Below are positions 25,115 through 33,127 of a stretch of 64,000 nucleotides of DNA, piece after piece (position 1 is the stretch's first letter; each line of letters opens with the position of its first letter). The stretch comes from UBA877 sp034436335 (GTDB lineage: Bacteria; Chloroflexota; Anaerolineae; Anaerolineales; Villigracilaceae), in the NCBI GenBank assembly GCA_034436335.1, contig DAOTVO010000059.1:156106-220105 (forward strand), given 5' to 3'. The notes beneath the pieces were generated by a model. The model saw only the letters and a list, made by a program, of their open reading frames with translations, had not been told where the DNA came from and made no database searches. Position numbers and translations under genes: made by a program.

Positions 25115-25681
25115 TTACGGGAGGGCGGGGGATTCTGTCCCGGCCGGGGGGTGGGCTTCGCGCAGGTCACGGATGGCTTCGCGCAGGGCTTCGCCGGTGC
25201 CGTTCATGGCGGCGTGCGTGTCCTTGAGCACCTGGCCGAGTGCCTTGGCGGTCTCGATGGCCGCGGCGCGGTCGGTGACCTGGCCGCTCTCATCGAAGCC
25301 GGCGTGGCTGGCGATGATGGCCGCGCCCGGTTCGTGGGCCGCCTGCGTGCCAGGGATGGCGGCGGCAAAAGCCTCGAGGGCAGCCTGCACGGCGGAGGTA
25401 TCCCAGCCTTTGGCGCTGGCCTTTTCGATCAGCGTCTGGATGCGGGCAATGAATTCGTCGGCTTTGTCCAGGCGCTCACCCTGACGGGTGTAGGCTTCCT
25501 GAAGGCGCGCCCAGGCCTGTTCGAGGCGTTCGTTGTTCAGCCTGTCGCTGGAGGGCGGGTTGGACTCGTCGGTCAGTCCGGCGGAGGCCTCCACCCCGCT
25601 GACGGGCAGGGCCACCAGTCCCAGGCCGAGGACCAGGGCGGCAAGGACGAACTTGTTGAGTAAAGAGGTCATTTTGGACAT
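25115..25681 (-). CDS. Secreted helical protein of unknown function
   Basis: 188 residues from ATG 25681, supported by AAAAGGAGAT 8 bases upstream; the frame is open much further back only because it runs antisense through tRNA genes. A signal peptide is clear: MSKMTSLLNKFVLAALVLGLG, then LVALPVSGVEASA with a likely cleavage after ASA. The mature part is all-helical with heptad-like Leu/Ala spacing (NERLEQAWARLQEAYTRQGE, FIARIQTLIEKASAKGWD). No domain name can be given. It is monocistronic, with a TACAAT -10 candidate at 25708-25713 on the minus strand and the terminator at 25055-25092. Confidence 0.7.
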   Translation of the reverse strand: MSKMTSLLNKFVLAALVLGLGLVALPVSGVEASAGLTDESNPPSSDRLNNERLEQAWARLQEAYTRQGERLDKADEFIARIQTLIEKASAKGWDTSAVQAALEAFAAAIPGTQAAHEPGAAIIASHAGFDESGQVTDRAAAIETAKALGQVLKDTHAAMNGTGEALREAIRDLREAHPPAGTESPALP

Positions 25682-25822
25682 TTTAGTATCTCCTTTTCTA
25701 TGCCTGCATTGTAGGTTTGTGAAGTTAGCGGCGTAATACGGGCATGTAAAATGCCTGTAAAACATCCTTGCAGGGGGAGAGGCGGCCAAAGCGCGCCGTT
25801 TTGGTTTGGAGGAGGCGCTTGC

Positions 25823-25851
25823 TTGACAATCTCCCTCTCTGCGTGTAAAAT
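25823..25851 (+). promoter_or_regulatory. Promoter of the tRNA-Phe/Gly/Cys cluster
   Basis: TTGACA (25823-25828, perfect) and TAAAAT (25846-25851) are separated by exactly 17 bases. The tRNA-Phe 5' end follows 24 bases later. Confidence 0.85.
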
Positions 25852-25875
25852 CTCCCCCGCTCATCGAACGGACAG

Positions 25876-25948
25876 GCCGAGATAGCTCAGCTGGTAGAGC
25901 ACGCGACTGAAAATTGCGGTGTCCCCAGTTCGATCCTGGGTCTCGGCA
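25876..25948 (+). tRNA. tRNA-Phe (anticodon GAA)
   Basis: 73 bases, CCA not encoded. The acceptor pair GCCGAGA/TCTCGGC, the D-arm AGCTCAGCTGGTAGAGC, the anticodon loop CTGAAAA with GAA, and the T-arm CCCAG-TTCGATC-CTGGG all form. First of three tRNA genes read from the strong promoter at 25823-25851. Confidence 0.97.
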
Positions 25949-25974
25949 CTCTCGGCCAGAAAGGCGGCCGTTTT

Positions 25975-26046
<72 letters not shown>

Positions 26047-26130
26047 CAGAACATTGCTGATTGTAGATTGAAGATTGTGGATGGCGCGGCTAATCAGCAA
26101 TCATCAATCAACAATCAGCAATCAATTTAT
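26047..26130. repeat. Low-complexity AATCAGCAATCA-type repeat inside the tRNA cluster
   Basis: 84 bases of degenerate short units (CTGATTGTAGATTGAAGATT, then ATCAGCAATCATCAATCAAC) between tRNA-Gly and tRNA-Cys. It has the same flavour as the ATCAGTGA repeats at 62017-62100 and 63596-63702. Confidence 0.7.
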
Positions 26131-26201
26131 GGCGTCGTGGCCAAGTGGCAAGGCAAGGGTCTGCAAAACCCTGATCACGGGTTCAAATCCCGTCGACGCC
26201 T
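26131..26201 (+). tRNA. tRNA-Cys (anticodon GCA)
   Basis: 71 bases, CCA not encoded. Acceptor GGCGTCG/CGACGCC, short D-arm, anticodon loop CTGCAAA with GCA, and T-arm CGGG-TTCAAAT-CCCG. Last tRNA of the cluster. Confidence 0.96.
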
Positions 26202-26323
26202 CTGACAAAACGGGTCCGCAAAGGCTCGTTTTGGTTTCTCCCTGCGGGGGCGCTGCGCGACAAACCCTGCCAACGCCTCCGCGTAGCGAACGTCTGAAGA
26301 CTTGCGCTACAATATACTTCGGA

Positions 26324-26329
26324 TACAAT
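26324..26329 (+). promoter_or_regulatory. -10 box implying a leaderless mRNA
   Basis: TACAAT is followed by 6 bases and then the ATG at 26336. No Shine-Dalgarno sequence lies between them. Confidence 0.55.
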
Positions 26330-26335
26330 TCAGGC

Positions 26336-26614
26336 ATGTCCGAAATCCCCCCTCCCCCAGCCCACAGCCAAATCGAACTGCTACGCCTGCTGGCCTCGCG
26401 TCTGGAACGTTTATCGGTGGATTCGCGCTGGGCGCGGCGCGCTTCGGGGCTGCGCGGCAACATCGTCAAGGTGCTGGAGGAAGCCGAAGCCTGCCCCGTC
26501 TCCGCGGAGCGCCTCGACCTGCTCATCGGCCGCAGTTTCGAGATTCTGCGCGCCGCTGCCCGCGAAATCCCGGACGTCGACTCCCTGCTCGAAGGAAAAA
26601 GGAAACTTCCCTGA
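26336..26614 (+). CDS. Small helical protein of unknown function
   Basis: 92 residues, not recognised. The sequence is helical and Arg/Leu/Ala-rich: SQIELLRLLASRLERLSVDS, then WARRASGLRGNIVKVLEEAE and LDLLIGRSFEILRAAAREIP. There is no signal peptide or membrane helix. The start was chosen because a TACAAT box ends 6 bases upstream, the leaderless pattern seen at several other genes here. The stop is 1 base ahead of the lipoprotein gene start, so the two are probably co-transcribed. Confidence 0.65.
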   Translation: MSEIPPPPAHSQIELLRLLASRLERLSVDSRWARRASGLRGNIVKVLEEAEACPVSAERLDLLIGRSFEILRAAAREIPDVDSLLEGKRKLP

Positions 26615-26615
26615 C

Positions 26616-28649
26616 ATGACCTCCCCGCGCCGTCTGCTCCCTGCTCTCCTCCTTCTTCTGACCGCCGCATGTAAGTCTGCCCCTGCTTCAGAAACCGCTT
26701 TGCCTTTGCCTGCGACCTCGACCATGCCGGCGTCCGTTGCTGTGACCGAGGCGGCCTCGACGCCAAATGTGCCTGTCTCGACAGAGACAGCGCCGCAAAG
26801 CGCCCCCACAGCGACAGCCACCCCCCTCCCTCCCATGAGCGACTGGCGCGACCTGCCCATCATTCCAGAAGTGAGCCCGCGCGTGCTGGAAATCTACGCC
26901 GCAGGCCAGGCGCTTGGCCGGGAACCGCACAATTTCTCGGTCATTGGCGACTGCCAGTCCATTCCCTTCGTTTTCATGGGGCCGTTCAGTCTGGGAGAAA
27001 TTCAGCCCGGGCCGTCCGAAAGTTATCTGTGGGACGCTCTCAATTACTTCAAGGGGTCTTTTGGCCACTGGTCGGTTACCTCGCGGGGCGGATTCACTGC
27101 CGCCTCCCTGCTCAGCCCCCTGCAGGCCGACTCGCAGAACTGCAAGCCCGGCGAGACCCCGCTGACCTGCGAATATCGCCTCCACAACCCGGCTTATGTT
27201 TTTATCACCCTCGAAACCTGGAGAGACCAGCGCACCATTGACCGCTACGAAAGTTACCTGCGCCAGATTCTCGACTACGTCATCGAGCGCGGCACTGTCC
27301 CGATTCTGATTACCAAAGCCGACGCCGCCGAAGTGGATGAGGGCATTCACGTCATCAACCCCGCCATTGCCCGCGTGGCCTACGACTACCAGGTGCCGCT
27401 GGTCAACTTCTGGAAAGCCGCCCAATACCTCGATAACGCCGGCATAGACCCTAACCGGGACGGCTTTCATCTCAGCCCCGAAGGGTACAAGGTCAAGAAT
27501 ATCCTGGCTTTGCGCACGCTTTATCTGGTCTGGAACGCCGTTCAGGGACGGGACGTGAGCCAGATTGTCCCCTCCGATGTCCCTGCCTCCGAAGGCGGGC
27601 AAAATGCCCCTGAAACGGGGAGCAATCCCCAGGTCAACGCGCCCGAATGCGGCCGCGGTTGCATCTTCTTCGGGACGGCCGTCTCCCGCGACGGAAACGT
27701 GACCGCCAACGGCGTCTTCTCCTACAATCCCTCTATGCGTGCCCTGACTCAAATCCTGGGCGCAGGCTACGACCTGCAGGATGTCAGCGAAGATGGGACG
27801 CGCCTGCTCGTCAACAGCGGCAGCCGCCTCTACGAAGTCCGTCTCACCGACGGCTCCTCCACGCTCATCAGCAGCACATTCTACGCTGCCGGGCGTCAGG
27901 GCGCGTACTGGGACAGCGCCGATAGCGAAGTCATCTTCCTCGATGAATCGGCGCCTATCCAGACCGATAACGGTCAGGCCATTTATCTCTACCCCAGCGC
28001 GCGCGACGGAGAAGTTTACTTCGAGAGCGGAACCTGCGAAAGCAAGGATTTCTGTCAGCCGGGCGGCGTGTACCGCCTCGGCCCCGGCGAGACGCTCACC
28101 CGCCTGGACGGTTACATGCGCCCGGTCTTCTCGCCAGACGGCGTGCGCGTGGCTTACCTGAACCCGGCGGTTGCCGTGCCGCTCAACTATTTCCATATCG
28201 GCTACATGCTCCTCGAAGAGGTCGAGCGCAGCAGCACCACCCGCCGCGTGCTCTACTTCCCCGAAGAACACGGCTTCATGTATTATCCCGAAGTGCGCGA
28301 TTATGCCTTCTCTCCGCAGAACGACCGCGTCATGATTCTCTACGATGTGTACAGCGAGTACTTCGAACAGTCGCAGGCCCTTCAGGCATATCTGTGGGAC
28401 CTGAATACCGGCATCCTCTACAATTATGGCCGTCTCAAAGGCCTCAGCGCCGGCCTCAACCCGCGTCAGGTCTGGTCGCCGGACGGCGGGCAAGTGCTCT
28501 TCTTCCTGACCGAAACCGCCAATGAGCAGCCGTTCACCATCAGCGTTTTCCGCTCCGACATAAAAACAGGCGAGAAACTGGCGCTCTATCACGAGGCCCT
28601 GCTTGTCAGCGAGGATTATCTGTACCTGACCAACGTTTACTGGAGGTAA
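26616..28649 (+). CDS. Surface lipoprotein: SGNH/GDSL-like domain plus beta-propeller
   Basis: 677 residues. A lipoprotein signal (LLPALLLLLTAAC, Cys19) is followed by a Thr/Ser/Pro linker to about residue 72. Residues ~75-310 look like an SGNH hydrolase: FSVIGDCQS holds the candidate Ser-bearing block I, YVFITLETW block III, and GIDPNRDGFHLSPEGYKVKN the Asp-x-x-His block V. Residues ~345-670 carry repeated beta-strand units typical of WD40/TolB-like propellers (GTRLLVNSGSRLYEVRLTDG, RPVFSPDGVRVAYLNPA, RQVWSPDGGQVLFF). It is probably an extracellular esterase or carbohydrate deacetylase with a binding propeller. The catalytic call is inferred from motif order; the serine block is non-canonical (GDCQS rather than GDS). 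Confidence 0.7.
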   Translation: MTSPRRLLPALLLLLTAACKSAPASETALPLPATSTMPASVAVTEAASTPNVPVSTETAPQSAPTATATPLPPMSDWRDLPIIPEVSPRVLEIYAAGQALGREPHNFSVIGDCQSIPFVFMGPFSLGEIQPGPSESYLWDALNYFKGSFGHWSVTSRGGFTAASLLSPLQADSQNCKPGETPLTCEYRLHNPAYVFITLETWRDQRTIDRYESYLRQILDYVIERGTVPILITKADAAEVDEGIHVINPAIARVAYDYQVPLVNFWKAAQYLDNAGIDPNRDGFHLSPEGYKVKNILALRTLYLVWNAVQGRDVSQIVPSDVPASEGGQNAPETGSNPQVNAPECGRGCIFFGTAVSRDGNVTANGVFSYNPSMRALTQILGAGYDLQDVSEDGTRLLVNSGSRLYEVRLTDGSSTLISSTFYAAGRQGAYWDSADSEVIFLDESAPIQTDNGQAIYLYPSARDGEVYFESGTCESKDFCQPGGVYRLGPGETLTRLDGYMRPVFSPDGVRVAYLNPAVAVPLNYFHIGYMLLEEVERSSTTRRVLYFPEEHGFMYYPEVRDYAFSPQNDRVMILYDVYSEYFEQSQALQAYLWDLNTGILYNYGRLKGLSAGLNPRQVWSPDGGQVLFFLTETANEQPFTISVFRSDIKTGEKLALYHEALLVSEDYLYLTNVYWR

Positions 28650-28651
28650 AA

Positions 28652-29668
28652 ATGACGCTCCCAACCGTCATGCGCGCTATGTTGTTGGACGCCCCGCATA
28701 CCCCCCTGCGTCTGGCCGAACTGCCCGTCCCGCGTCCCGGCCGCGGACAGGTACTGTTGAAAGTGCGCGCCTGCGGCGTCTGCCACACCGACCTGCACAT
28801 CGTGGATGGCGAACTGAGCGAGCCGAAACTGCCCCTCGTGCTGGGACATCAAATCGTGGGCGAAGTCGCCGCCTGCGGGCCGGGGGCGGAGCGGTTTCGG
28901 ATCGGCGAACGGGTCGGCGTTCCCTGGCTGGGTGCAACCGACGGGACCTGCGCGGCCTGCCGGCGCGGCGAGGAGAACCTATGCGACCATCCCGTCTTCA
29001 CCGGCTACACAGTGGACGGCGGCTTTGCCGAGTACACCGTTGCCGATGAGCGTTTCTGCTTCCCTCTGCCGGATTCCTACGCGGACGTGGAGGCCGCGCC
29101 GCTTTTGTGCGCCGGTCTCATCGGCTATCGAACGTACCGCATGGCCGGGGAACACGTTGAGAAGATGGGCATCTACGGTTTCGGGGCGGCGGCGCATCTC
29201 ATCGCGCAGGTGGCCAGATTCGAAGGCAGGCGCATCTACGCCTTCACCCGTCCCGGCGACCGAGCGGCGCAGGAATTTGCCCTCCGTCACGGTGCAGACT
29301 GGGCCGGGGACTCCACCACCCGGCCGCCGGTTGAGTTGGATGCGGCGCTCATCTTTGCCCCGGTCGGCGCGCTGGTGGTGGAGGCGCTCAAGGCCGTGCG
29401 CAAGGGCGGCGTGGTCGTCTGCGGCGGAATCCACATGAGCGACATCCCGTCCTTCCCCTATTCCCTGCTGTGGGAGGAGCGCGTCGTCCGCTCGGTGGCC
29501 AATCTCACCCGCCGCGACGGGGAGGAGTTCTTTGCCATTGCCCCGCGCGTGCCGGTGCGTGCCGAAGTGCAGGTCTTTCCGCTCGAAGCCGCAGATCAGG
29601 CCCTCGGTCTGCTGCGCTCCGGCGGGTTGACCGGCGCGGCGGTGTTGCAAATCGCTTCCCACTCGTAA
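28652..29668 (+). CDS. Zinc-dependent alcohol dehydrogenase, MDR superfamily
   Basis: 338 residues. The GroES-like N-terminal domain has the catalytic-zinc ligands in ACGVCHTDLHIVDGE (Cys, then His) and LPLVLGHQIVGEV. A structural-zinc lobe reads TDGTCAACRRGEENLCDHP; the first of the usual four cysteines is replaced by Asp. The cofactor domain (about 165-300) has the GFGAAAHLIAQVARF loop. It resembles AdhA-type enzymes of the 'zinc-binding alcohol dehydrogenase family' that oxidise primary alcohols with NAD(P). It lies 2 bases after the lipoprotein gene with GAGGT upstream. The stop codon overlaps the left end of MITE-like copy D. Confidence 0.88.
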   Translation: MTLPTVMRAMLLDAPHTPLRLAELPVPRPGRGQVLLKVRACGVCHTDLHIVDGELSEPKLPLVLGHQIVGEVAACGPGAERFRIGERVGVPWLGATDGTCAACRRGEENLCDHPVFTGYTVDGGFAEYTVADERFCFPLPDSYADVEAAPLLCAGLIGYRTYRMAGEHVEKMGIYGFGAAAHLIAQVARFEGRRIYAFTRPGDRAAQEFALRHGADWAGDSTTRPPVELDAALIFAPVGALVVEALKAVRKGGVVVCGGIHMSDIPSFPYSLLWEERVVRSVANLTRRDGEEFFAIAPRVPVRAEVQVFPLEAADQALGLLRSGGLTGAAVLQIASHS

Positions 29669-29798
29669 CCACCTACCTAACAAGAAAAGAGTGTCGTTTG
29701 GGTGGCCAAATTTATTCGCAGAGTACGCAGATTGTGCCGATTTCTTCTCCAAACTGCGCAATCTGCGACATCTGCGCATGAGCAGGGTAGGCGGTTAC
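29665..29798 (-). repeat. MITE-like element, complete (copy D)
   Basis: 134 bases bounded by GTAACCACCTACC and GGTAGGCGGTTAC (12 of 13 inverted matches). The interior has TTTATTCGCAGA, ACGCAGATTG and CTGCGCAATCTGCGACATCT, in the same orientation as copy C. The left end supplies the alcohol dehydrogenase stop codon, and the right end is 6 bases from the ftsK stop. No target duplication is visible. Confidence 0.8.
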
Positions 29799-29804
29799 TT
29801 TTTC

Positions 29805-32117
29805 TCAATTTTCCTTCGGCGGCGCGGCAGGGCCGTAATCCAGCACCTCGCGCACGCCCGTGCTGGGTTCAGGCGGGCCGAGGATGCCTTTCTCCTCCAG
29901 CGCGTCCACCAGGCGGGCGGCGCGGGTGTAACCAATCCGTAGGCGGCGCTGGAGCATGGAGACCGAGCCGCGTCCCTCGCGGCGGCAGATGTCAATCGCC
30001 TCGTTCAGGAGCGGGTCGCCCTGAATGGCGGTGATGTCTTCGAACATGGGGACCTGTTTCAACGGGACGCCCTGCGGCAACATCGCACCGGCAGGCAGGT
30101 TCGGGGTCCCGGCAGCGGCGTAGGGGCTGACCGAGGCGGCCTGGGTGCGCCAGAAGTCCACCAGGCGGGTGATTTCCACGTCCGAGACGAAGACTCCTTG
30201 CAGGCGCACCGGCGCGGGCGCGTCGGGGGCCTGGAAGAGCATGTCGCCGCGTCCGAGCAGACGTTCCGCGCCGGGCTGGTCGAGGATGACGCGGCTGTCG
30301 GTGTTGGAGGCCACCGCAAAGGCGATGCGCGCCGGGAAGTTGGCCTTGATAAGTCCCGTCACCACATCCACCGAAGGGCGCTGAGTGGCGAGAATCATGT
30401 GGATGCCGGTGGCGCGCGCCAGTTGCGCCAGCCGCGTGATGGTGCGCTCGGTTTCGTCGGGGGCAATCATCATCAGGTCGGCTAATTCGTCAATTACGAT
30501 GACCAGATGGGGCAGTTTCTTGCCGCCCTGCGAGGCCATGCGGTTGTTGTAGTCCTGGATGTTGCGCGCTCCCAACTCGGCGAACTTGTGATAGCGGTTA
30601 TCCATCTCGCGGGTCATCCATTGCAGCGCGCCGACCACGCGCTCGATTTCCACCACAACCGGCGCGAGCAGGTGCGGCACGCCGTTGTAGCCGGTCAGTT
30701 CCACCCGCTTGGGGTCCACCAGAATCAGACGCAGGTCGTCGGGGGTATTGTGAAGCAGGAAGCAGGTCAGGATGGCGTTGACGCACACCGACTTGCCGGA
30801 GCCGGTCGTTCCGGCGATGAGCAGGTGCGGCATGGCTTCCAGGTTGGCGGCCTTGGGATTCCCGGCCACGTCCTTGCCGAGGGCGAAGCGCAGCGGGGTT
30901 CGGCCGCGGGTGAAGGCCTCGCTTTCCACCACTTCGCGCAGCGCCACCAGCGTCAGTTCCTCGTTGGGGACTTCGATGCCCACGTAGCCGCGTCCCGGCA
31001 CCGGCGCCTGGATGCGGATGCGCGGGGCAGCCAGCGCCAGCGCCAGGTCGTCCGAAAGAGCGGCAATCTTGCCGACGCGCACGCGCATGGGGCCGCTGCG
31101 TCCTTCCACGAACAGCGGTTCGACCCCGAACATGGTCACCGCCGGGCCGCGGCTGATCTCCACCACTTGTGCCGGCGCCCCAAAGGAAGCCAGCGTCTCC
31201 TCGATGATGCGGGCGCGCCGCTCGATGAATTCGTCATTGACTTCGGCGGCCTGCGGCTTGTCGAGGATGTCGGCAATCTTTGGCAAAGACCAGGGGATGG
31301 CAGGGGTGGAGGGGATTCCGGCGCGGACGCTGACCCCGGTGGGCGGCGCGGGTGGAGTCTCGGGGCGGGGCGAAAGCGGGGTGAAATCTCCGAGCGCCTC
31401 GCCGTTCGGTTCGCCGGCCGCGGGAGCGGGCGACTGCTTTCCGCTGCGGGAGGCGGCGAGCGGTTGTTTGAGTTTCTCCCCCGCTCGTTGGAGCAGGGGC
31501 GCGGCCCAGCGGAACATGTCGGCCAGAGTCAGGTCGAGGGTCATGGCAAGCGAGACGAGCAGCCAGGCGATGACCACCACCGTCGCCGCCGCCCAGCCCA
31601 GCCCGTTGACGAGGGCGCGTTGAATCAACGCGCCAATATAACCGCCGCCCAGACCGGCCTCGGCGCGCTGGAGGGCGGTCGCCGCCGGGCCGGAAAGGCC
31701 GTGGAAAGTTGCCAGCAGGGCCAGGAACAACAGCATGATGCCCACAGCGCGTTCCGGCGAGAGCGGCGGCAGGCGGTCCACGCGGCGGGCGATGAGCCAG
31801 ACGCCGAGCAGGAGCAGTCCCAGCGGCAGGATGTAGACGCCCCAGCCAAAGCCCTGTGCCAGCAGCCGAATCCACGTGCCGCTCAGCGCGCTGCGATTGG
31901 CCGAGAAGAGGCTGAGAGCCGTCAGCAGGCCGACGATAGCCATCCCCGCGCCGACCAAGTCCATCTTTGTCTCGGCGCTCATCTTCGGCTTTGGCGGGGG
32001 CGGTGCGGCTTGCGTTCGGGAGGAGGAATGCCCAGAGGGACGCGGCCGGCTTGAGGTCCGCGCTGCGGGGCGGGAGGGGGATTTGCGGGAGGACGGTTTC
32101 CGGCGGGTGACGGGCAT
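29805..32117 (-). CDS. ftsK: DNA translocase FtsK/SpoIIIE
   Basis: 770 residues from ATG 32117; the frame is open to 32288 but only noise precedes this Met, and a TATAAT lies 9 bases ahead. The N-terminus is basic and Ser/Pro-rich; four membrane helices follow (about 50-230, for example GWGVYILPLGLLLLGVWLIA). A linker leads to the motor: IQAPVPGRGYVGIEVPN, Walker A AGTTGSGKSVCVNAI, LILVDPKRVELTGYNGVPHL, Walker B LVIVIDELADLMM, and LATQRPSVDVVTGLIKANFP. The C-terminal gamma winged helix, SVSMLQRRLRIGYTRAARLV, reads KOPS-type sites. It pumps chromosomal DNA at the septum for dimer resolution and segregation. A recombinase-like gene at 47989 is distant and lacks catalytic residues, so it is not an obvious partner. 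Confidence 0.95.
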   Translation of the reverse strand: MPVTRRKPSSRKSPSRPAARTSSRPRPSGHSSSRTQAAPPPPKPKMSAETKMDLVGAGMAIVGLLTALSLFSANRSALSGTWIRLLAQGFGWGVYILPLGLLLLGVWLIARRVDRLPPLSPERAVGIMLLFLALLATFHGLSGPAATALQRAEAGLGGGYIGALIQRALVNGLGWAAATVVVIAWLLVSLAMTLDLTLADMFRWAAPLLQRAGEKLKQPLAASRSGKQSPAPAAGEPNGEALGDFTPLSPRPETPPAPPTGVSVRAGIPSTPAIPWSLPKIADILDKPQAAEVNDEFIERRARIIEETLASFGAPAQVVEISRGPAVTMFGVEPLFVEGRSGPMRVRVGKIAALSDDLALALAAPRIRIQAPVPGRGYVGIEVPNEELTLVALREVVESEAFTRGRTPLRFALGKDVAGNPKAANLEAMPHLLIAGTTGSGKSVCVNAILTCFLLHNTPDDLRLILVDPKRVELTGYNGVPHLLAPVVVEIERVVGALQWMTREMDNRYHKFAELGARNIQDYNNRMASQGGKKLPHLVIVIDELADLMMIAPDETERTITRLAQLARATGIHMILATQRPSVDVVTGLIKANFPARIAFAVASNTDSRVILDQPGAERLLGRGDMLFQAPDAPAPVRLQGVFVSDVEITRLVDFWRTQAASVSPYAAAGTPNLPAGAMLPQGVPLKQVPMFEDITAIQGDPLLNEAIDICRREGRGSVSMLQRRLRIGYTRAARLVDALEEKGILGPPEPSTGVREVLDYGPAAPPKEN

Positions 32118-32126
32118 GACAAAATG

Positions 32127-32132
32127 ATTATA
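32127..32132 (-). promoter_or_regulatory. -10 box ahead of ftsK
   Basis: TATAAT on the minus strand ends 9 bases before the ATG at 32117, leaving almost no untranslated leader. Confidence 0.5.
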
Positions 32133-32193
32133 GCACAAATGGTCTATGCGGCCTCCTTGTTTCTTCCCGGCCATGCGGCAGGGAAGAGTGAGG

Positions 32194-32199
32194 TAAAAT
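32194..32199 (+). promoter_or_regulatory. -10 box implying a leaderless rnz mRNA
   Basis: TAAAAT followed by 6 bases and the ATG at 32206; no ribosome binding site in between. It lies about 60 bases from the divergent ftsK -10 box. Confidence 0.55.
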
Positions 32200-32205
32200 A
32201 ATCCA

Positions 32206-33123
32206 ATGTTCGAAATCATTTTTCTCGGCACTTCGGCCTCGGCTCCCTCAGCACGGCGCGGCTTGCCTGCGCAAATCGTCAAACACAACGAATACCGCTT
32301 TTTAATTGACTGCGGCGAAGGGACACAGCGACAGATTTTGCAATCGGGGATTGGTTTTCGCAGTTTGCGTCATATTTTGCTGACACACGGCCATCTCGAT
32401 CATATTCTTGGACTGGCCGGGCTGATGTCCACGTTCATGCGCTGGGAGACCATCGAGGAACTCGATATCTACGGCGCCCGGCAGACACTCGACCGCGTCC
32501 ACGACCTGCTCTTTGGGGTGGTGCTGCGCGGCCGCAAGCCGCCGATGGCCCTCAACCTGCGCGAAATCAAGCCGGGTCTCTTCTTTGAGGCCGAGGACTT
32601 CACCATCACTGCCTTCCCGGTCTTTCACCGCGGCTCCGACAGCCTGGGCTTCAAGTTCGAGGAACGGGCGCGCCGCCCCTTCCTGGCCGAACAGGCCGAC
32701 GCCCTGGGCGTGCCGCAAGGCCCACAGCGCCGCGACCTGGTAGCGGGGAAGACCATCCGCCTGGAGGATGGGCGCGAGGTGCGGCCTGATGACGTGCTCG
32801 GGCCGCTCAAGCCGGGGCTGAAATATGTCCACGTCGGCGATGCCGGCCGGACCGAGGACCTGGTCTCCGTTTGCGAGGCGGCTGACGCGCTGGTCATCGA
32901 GTCCACCTACCTGGAGGAGGAGGCCGAACTGGCGGCGCAGTTTTCTCACCTGACCGCCCGTCAGGCGGCGGAACTGGCCCTCAAAGCGAATGTCAAACAG
33001 TTGATACTGACCCATCTCTCGCGCCGCTACGCCGAGCGGGAAGTGCTGGCCGAGGCGCAGAGCGTCTTTCCAAATGCGCGCGTGGCGCGTGATTTTGATG
33101 TTTTTCTTGTCAAACAAGGGTAG
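32206..33123 (+). CDS. rnz: Ribonuclease Z (tRNase Z)
   Basis: 305 residues, the length of the short bacterial form. It cuts the 3' trailer of tRNA precursors; here most tRNAs lack encoded CCA, which makes this step important. The zinc site is complete: FLIDCGEGTQRQIL, LLTHGHLDHILGLAGLMSTF (HxHxDH, about residues 62-67), PVFHRGSDSLGFKFEE, VHVGDAGRTEDL (Asp), and LILTHLSRRYAEREVL (His). MFEIIFLGTSASAPS is the classic start. The leaderless arrangement is described at 32194-32199. The gene ends 4 bases before pfk. Confidence 0.94.
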   Translation: MFEIIFLGTSASAPSARRGLPAQIVKHNEYRFLIDCGEGTQRQILQSGIGFRSLRHILLTHGHLDHILGLAGLMSTFMRWETIEELDIYGARQTLDRVHDLLFGVVLRGRKPPMALNLREIKPGLFFEAEDFTITAFPVFHRGSDSLGFKFEERARRPFLAEQADALGVPQGPQRRDLVAGKTIRLEDGREVRPDDVLGPLKPGLKYVHVGDAGRTEDLVSVCEAADALVIESTYLEEEAELAAQFSHLTARQAAELALKANVKQLILTHLSRRYAEREVLAEAQSVFPNARVARDFDVFLVKQG

Positions 33124-33127
33124 AAAA

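Noticed and set aside
26688..28664. A 658-codon frame opposite the SGNH/propeller lipoprotein gene
   Set aside because: The plus-strand gene has a lipobox, linker and repeat structure; the antisense frame has no recognisable features.
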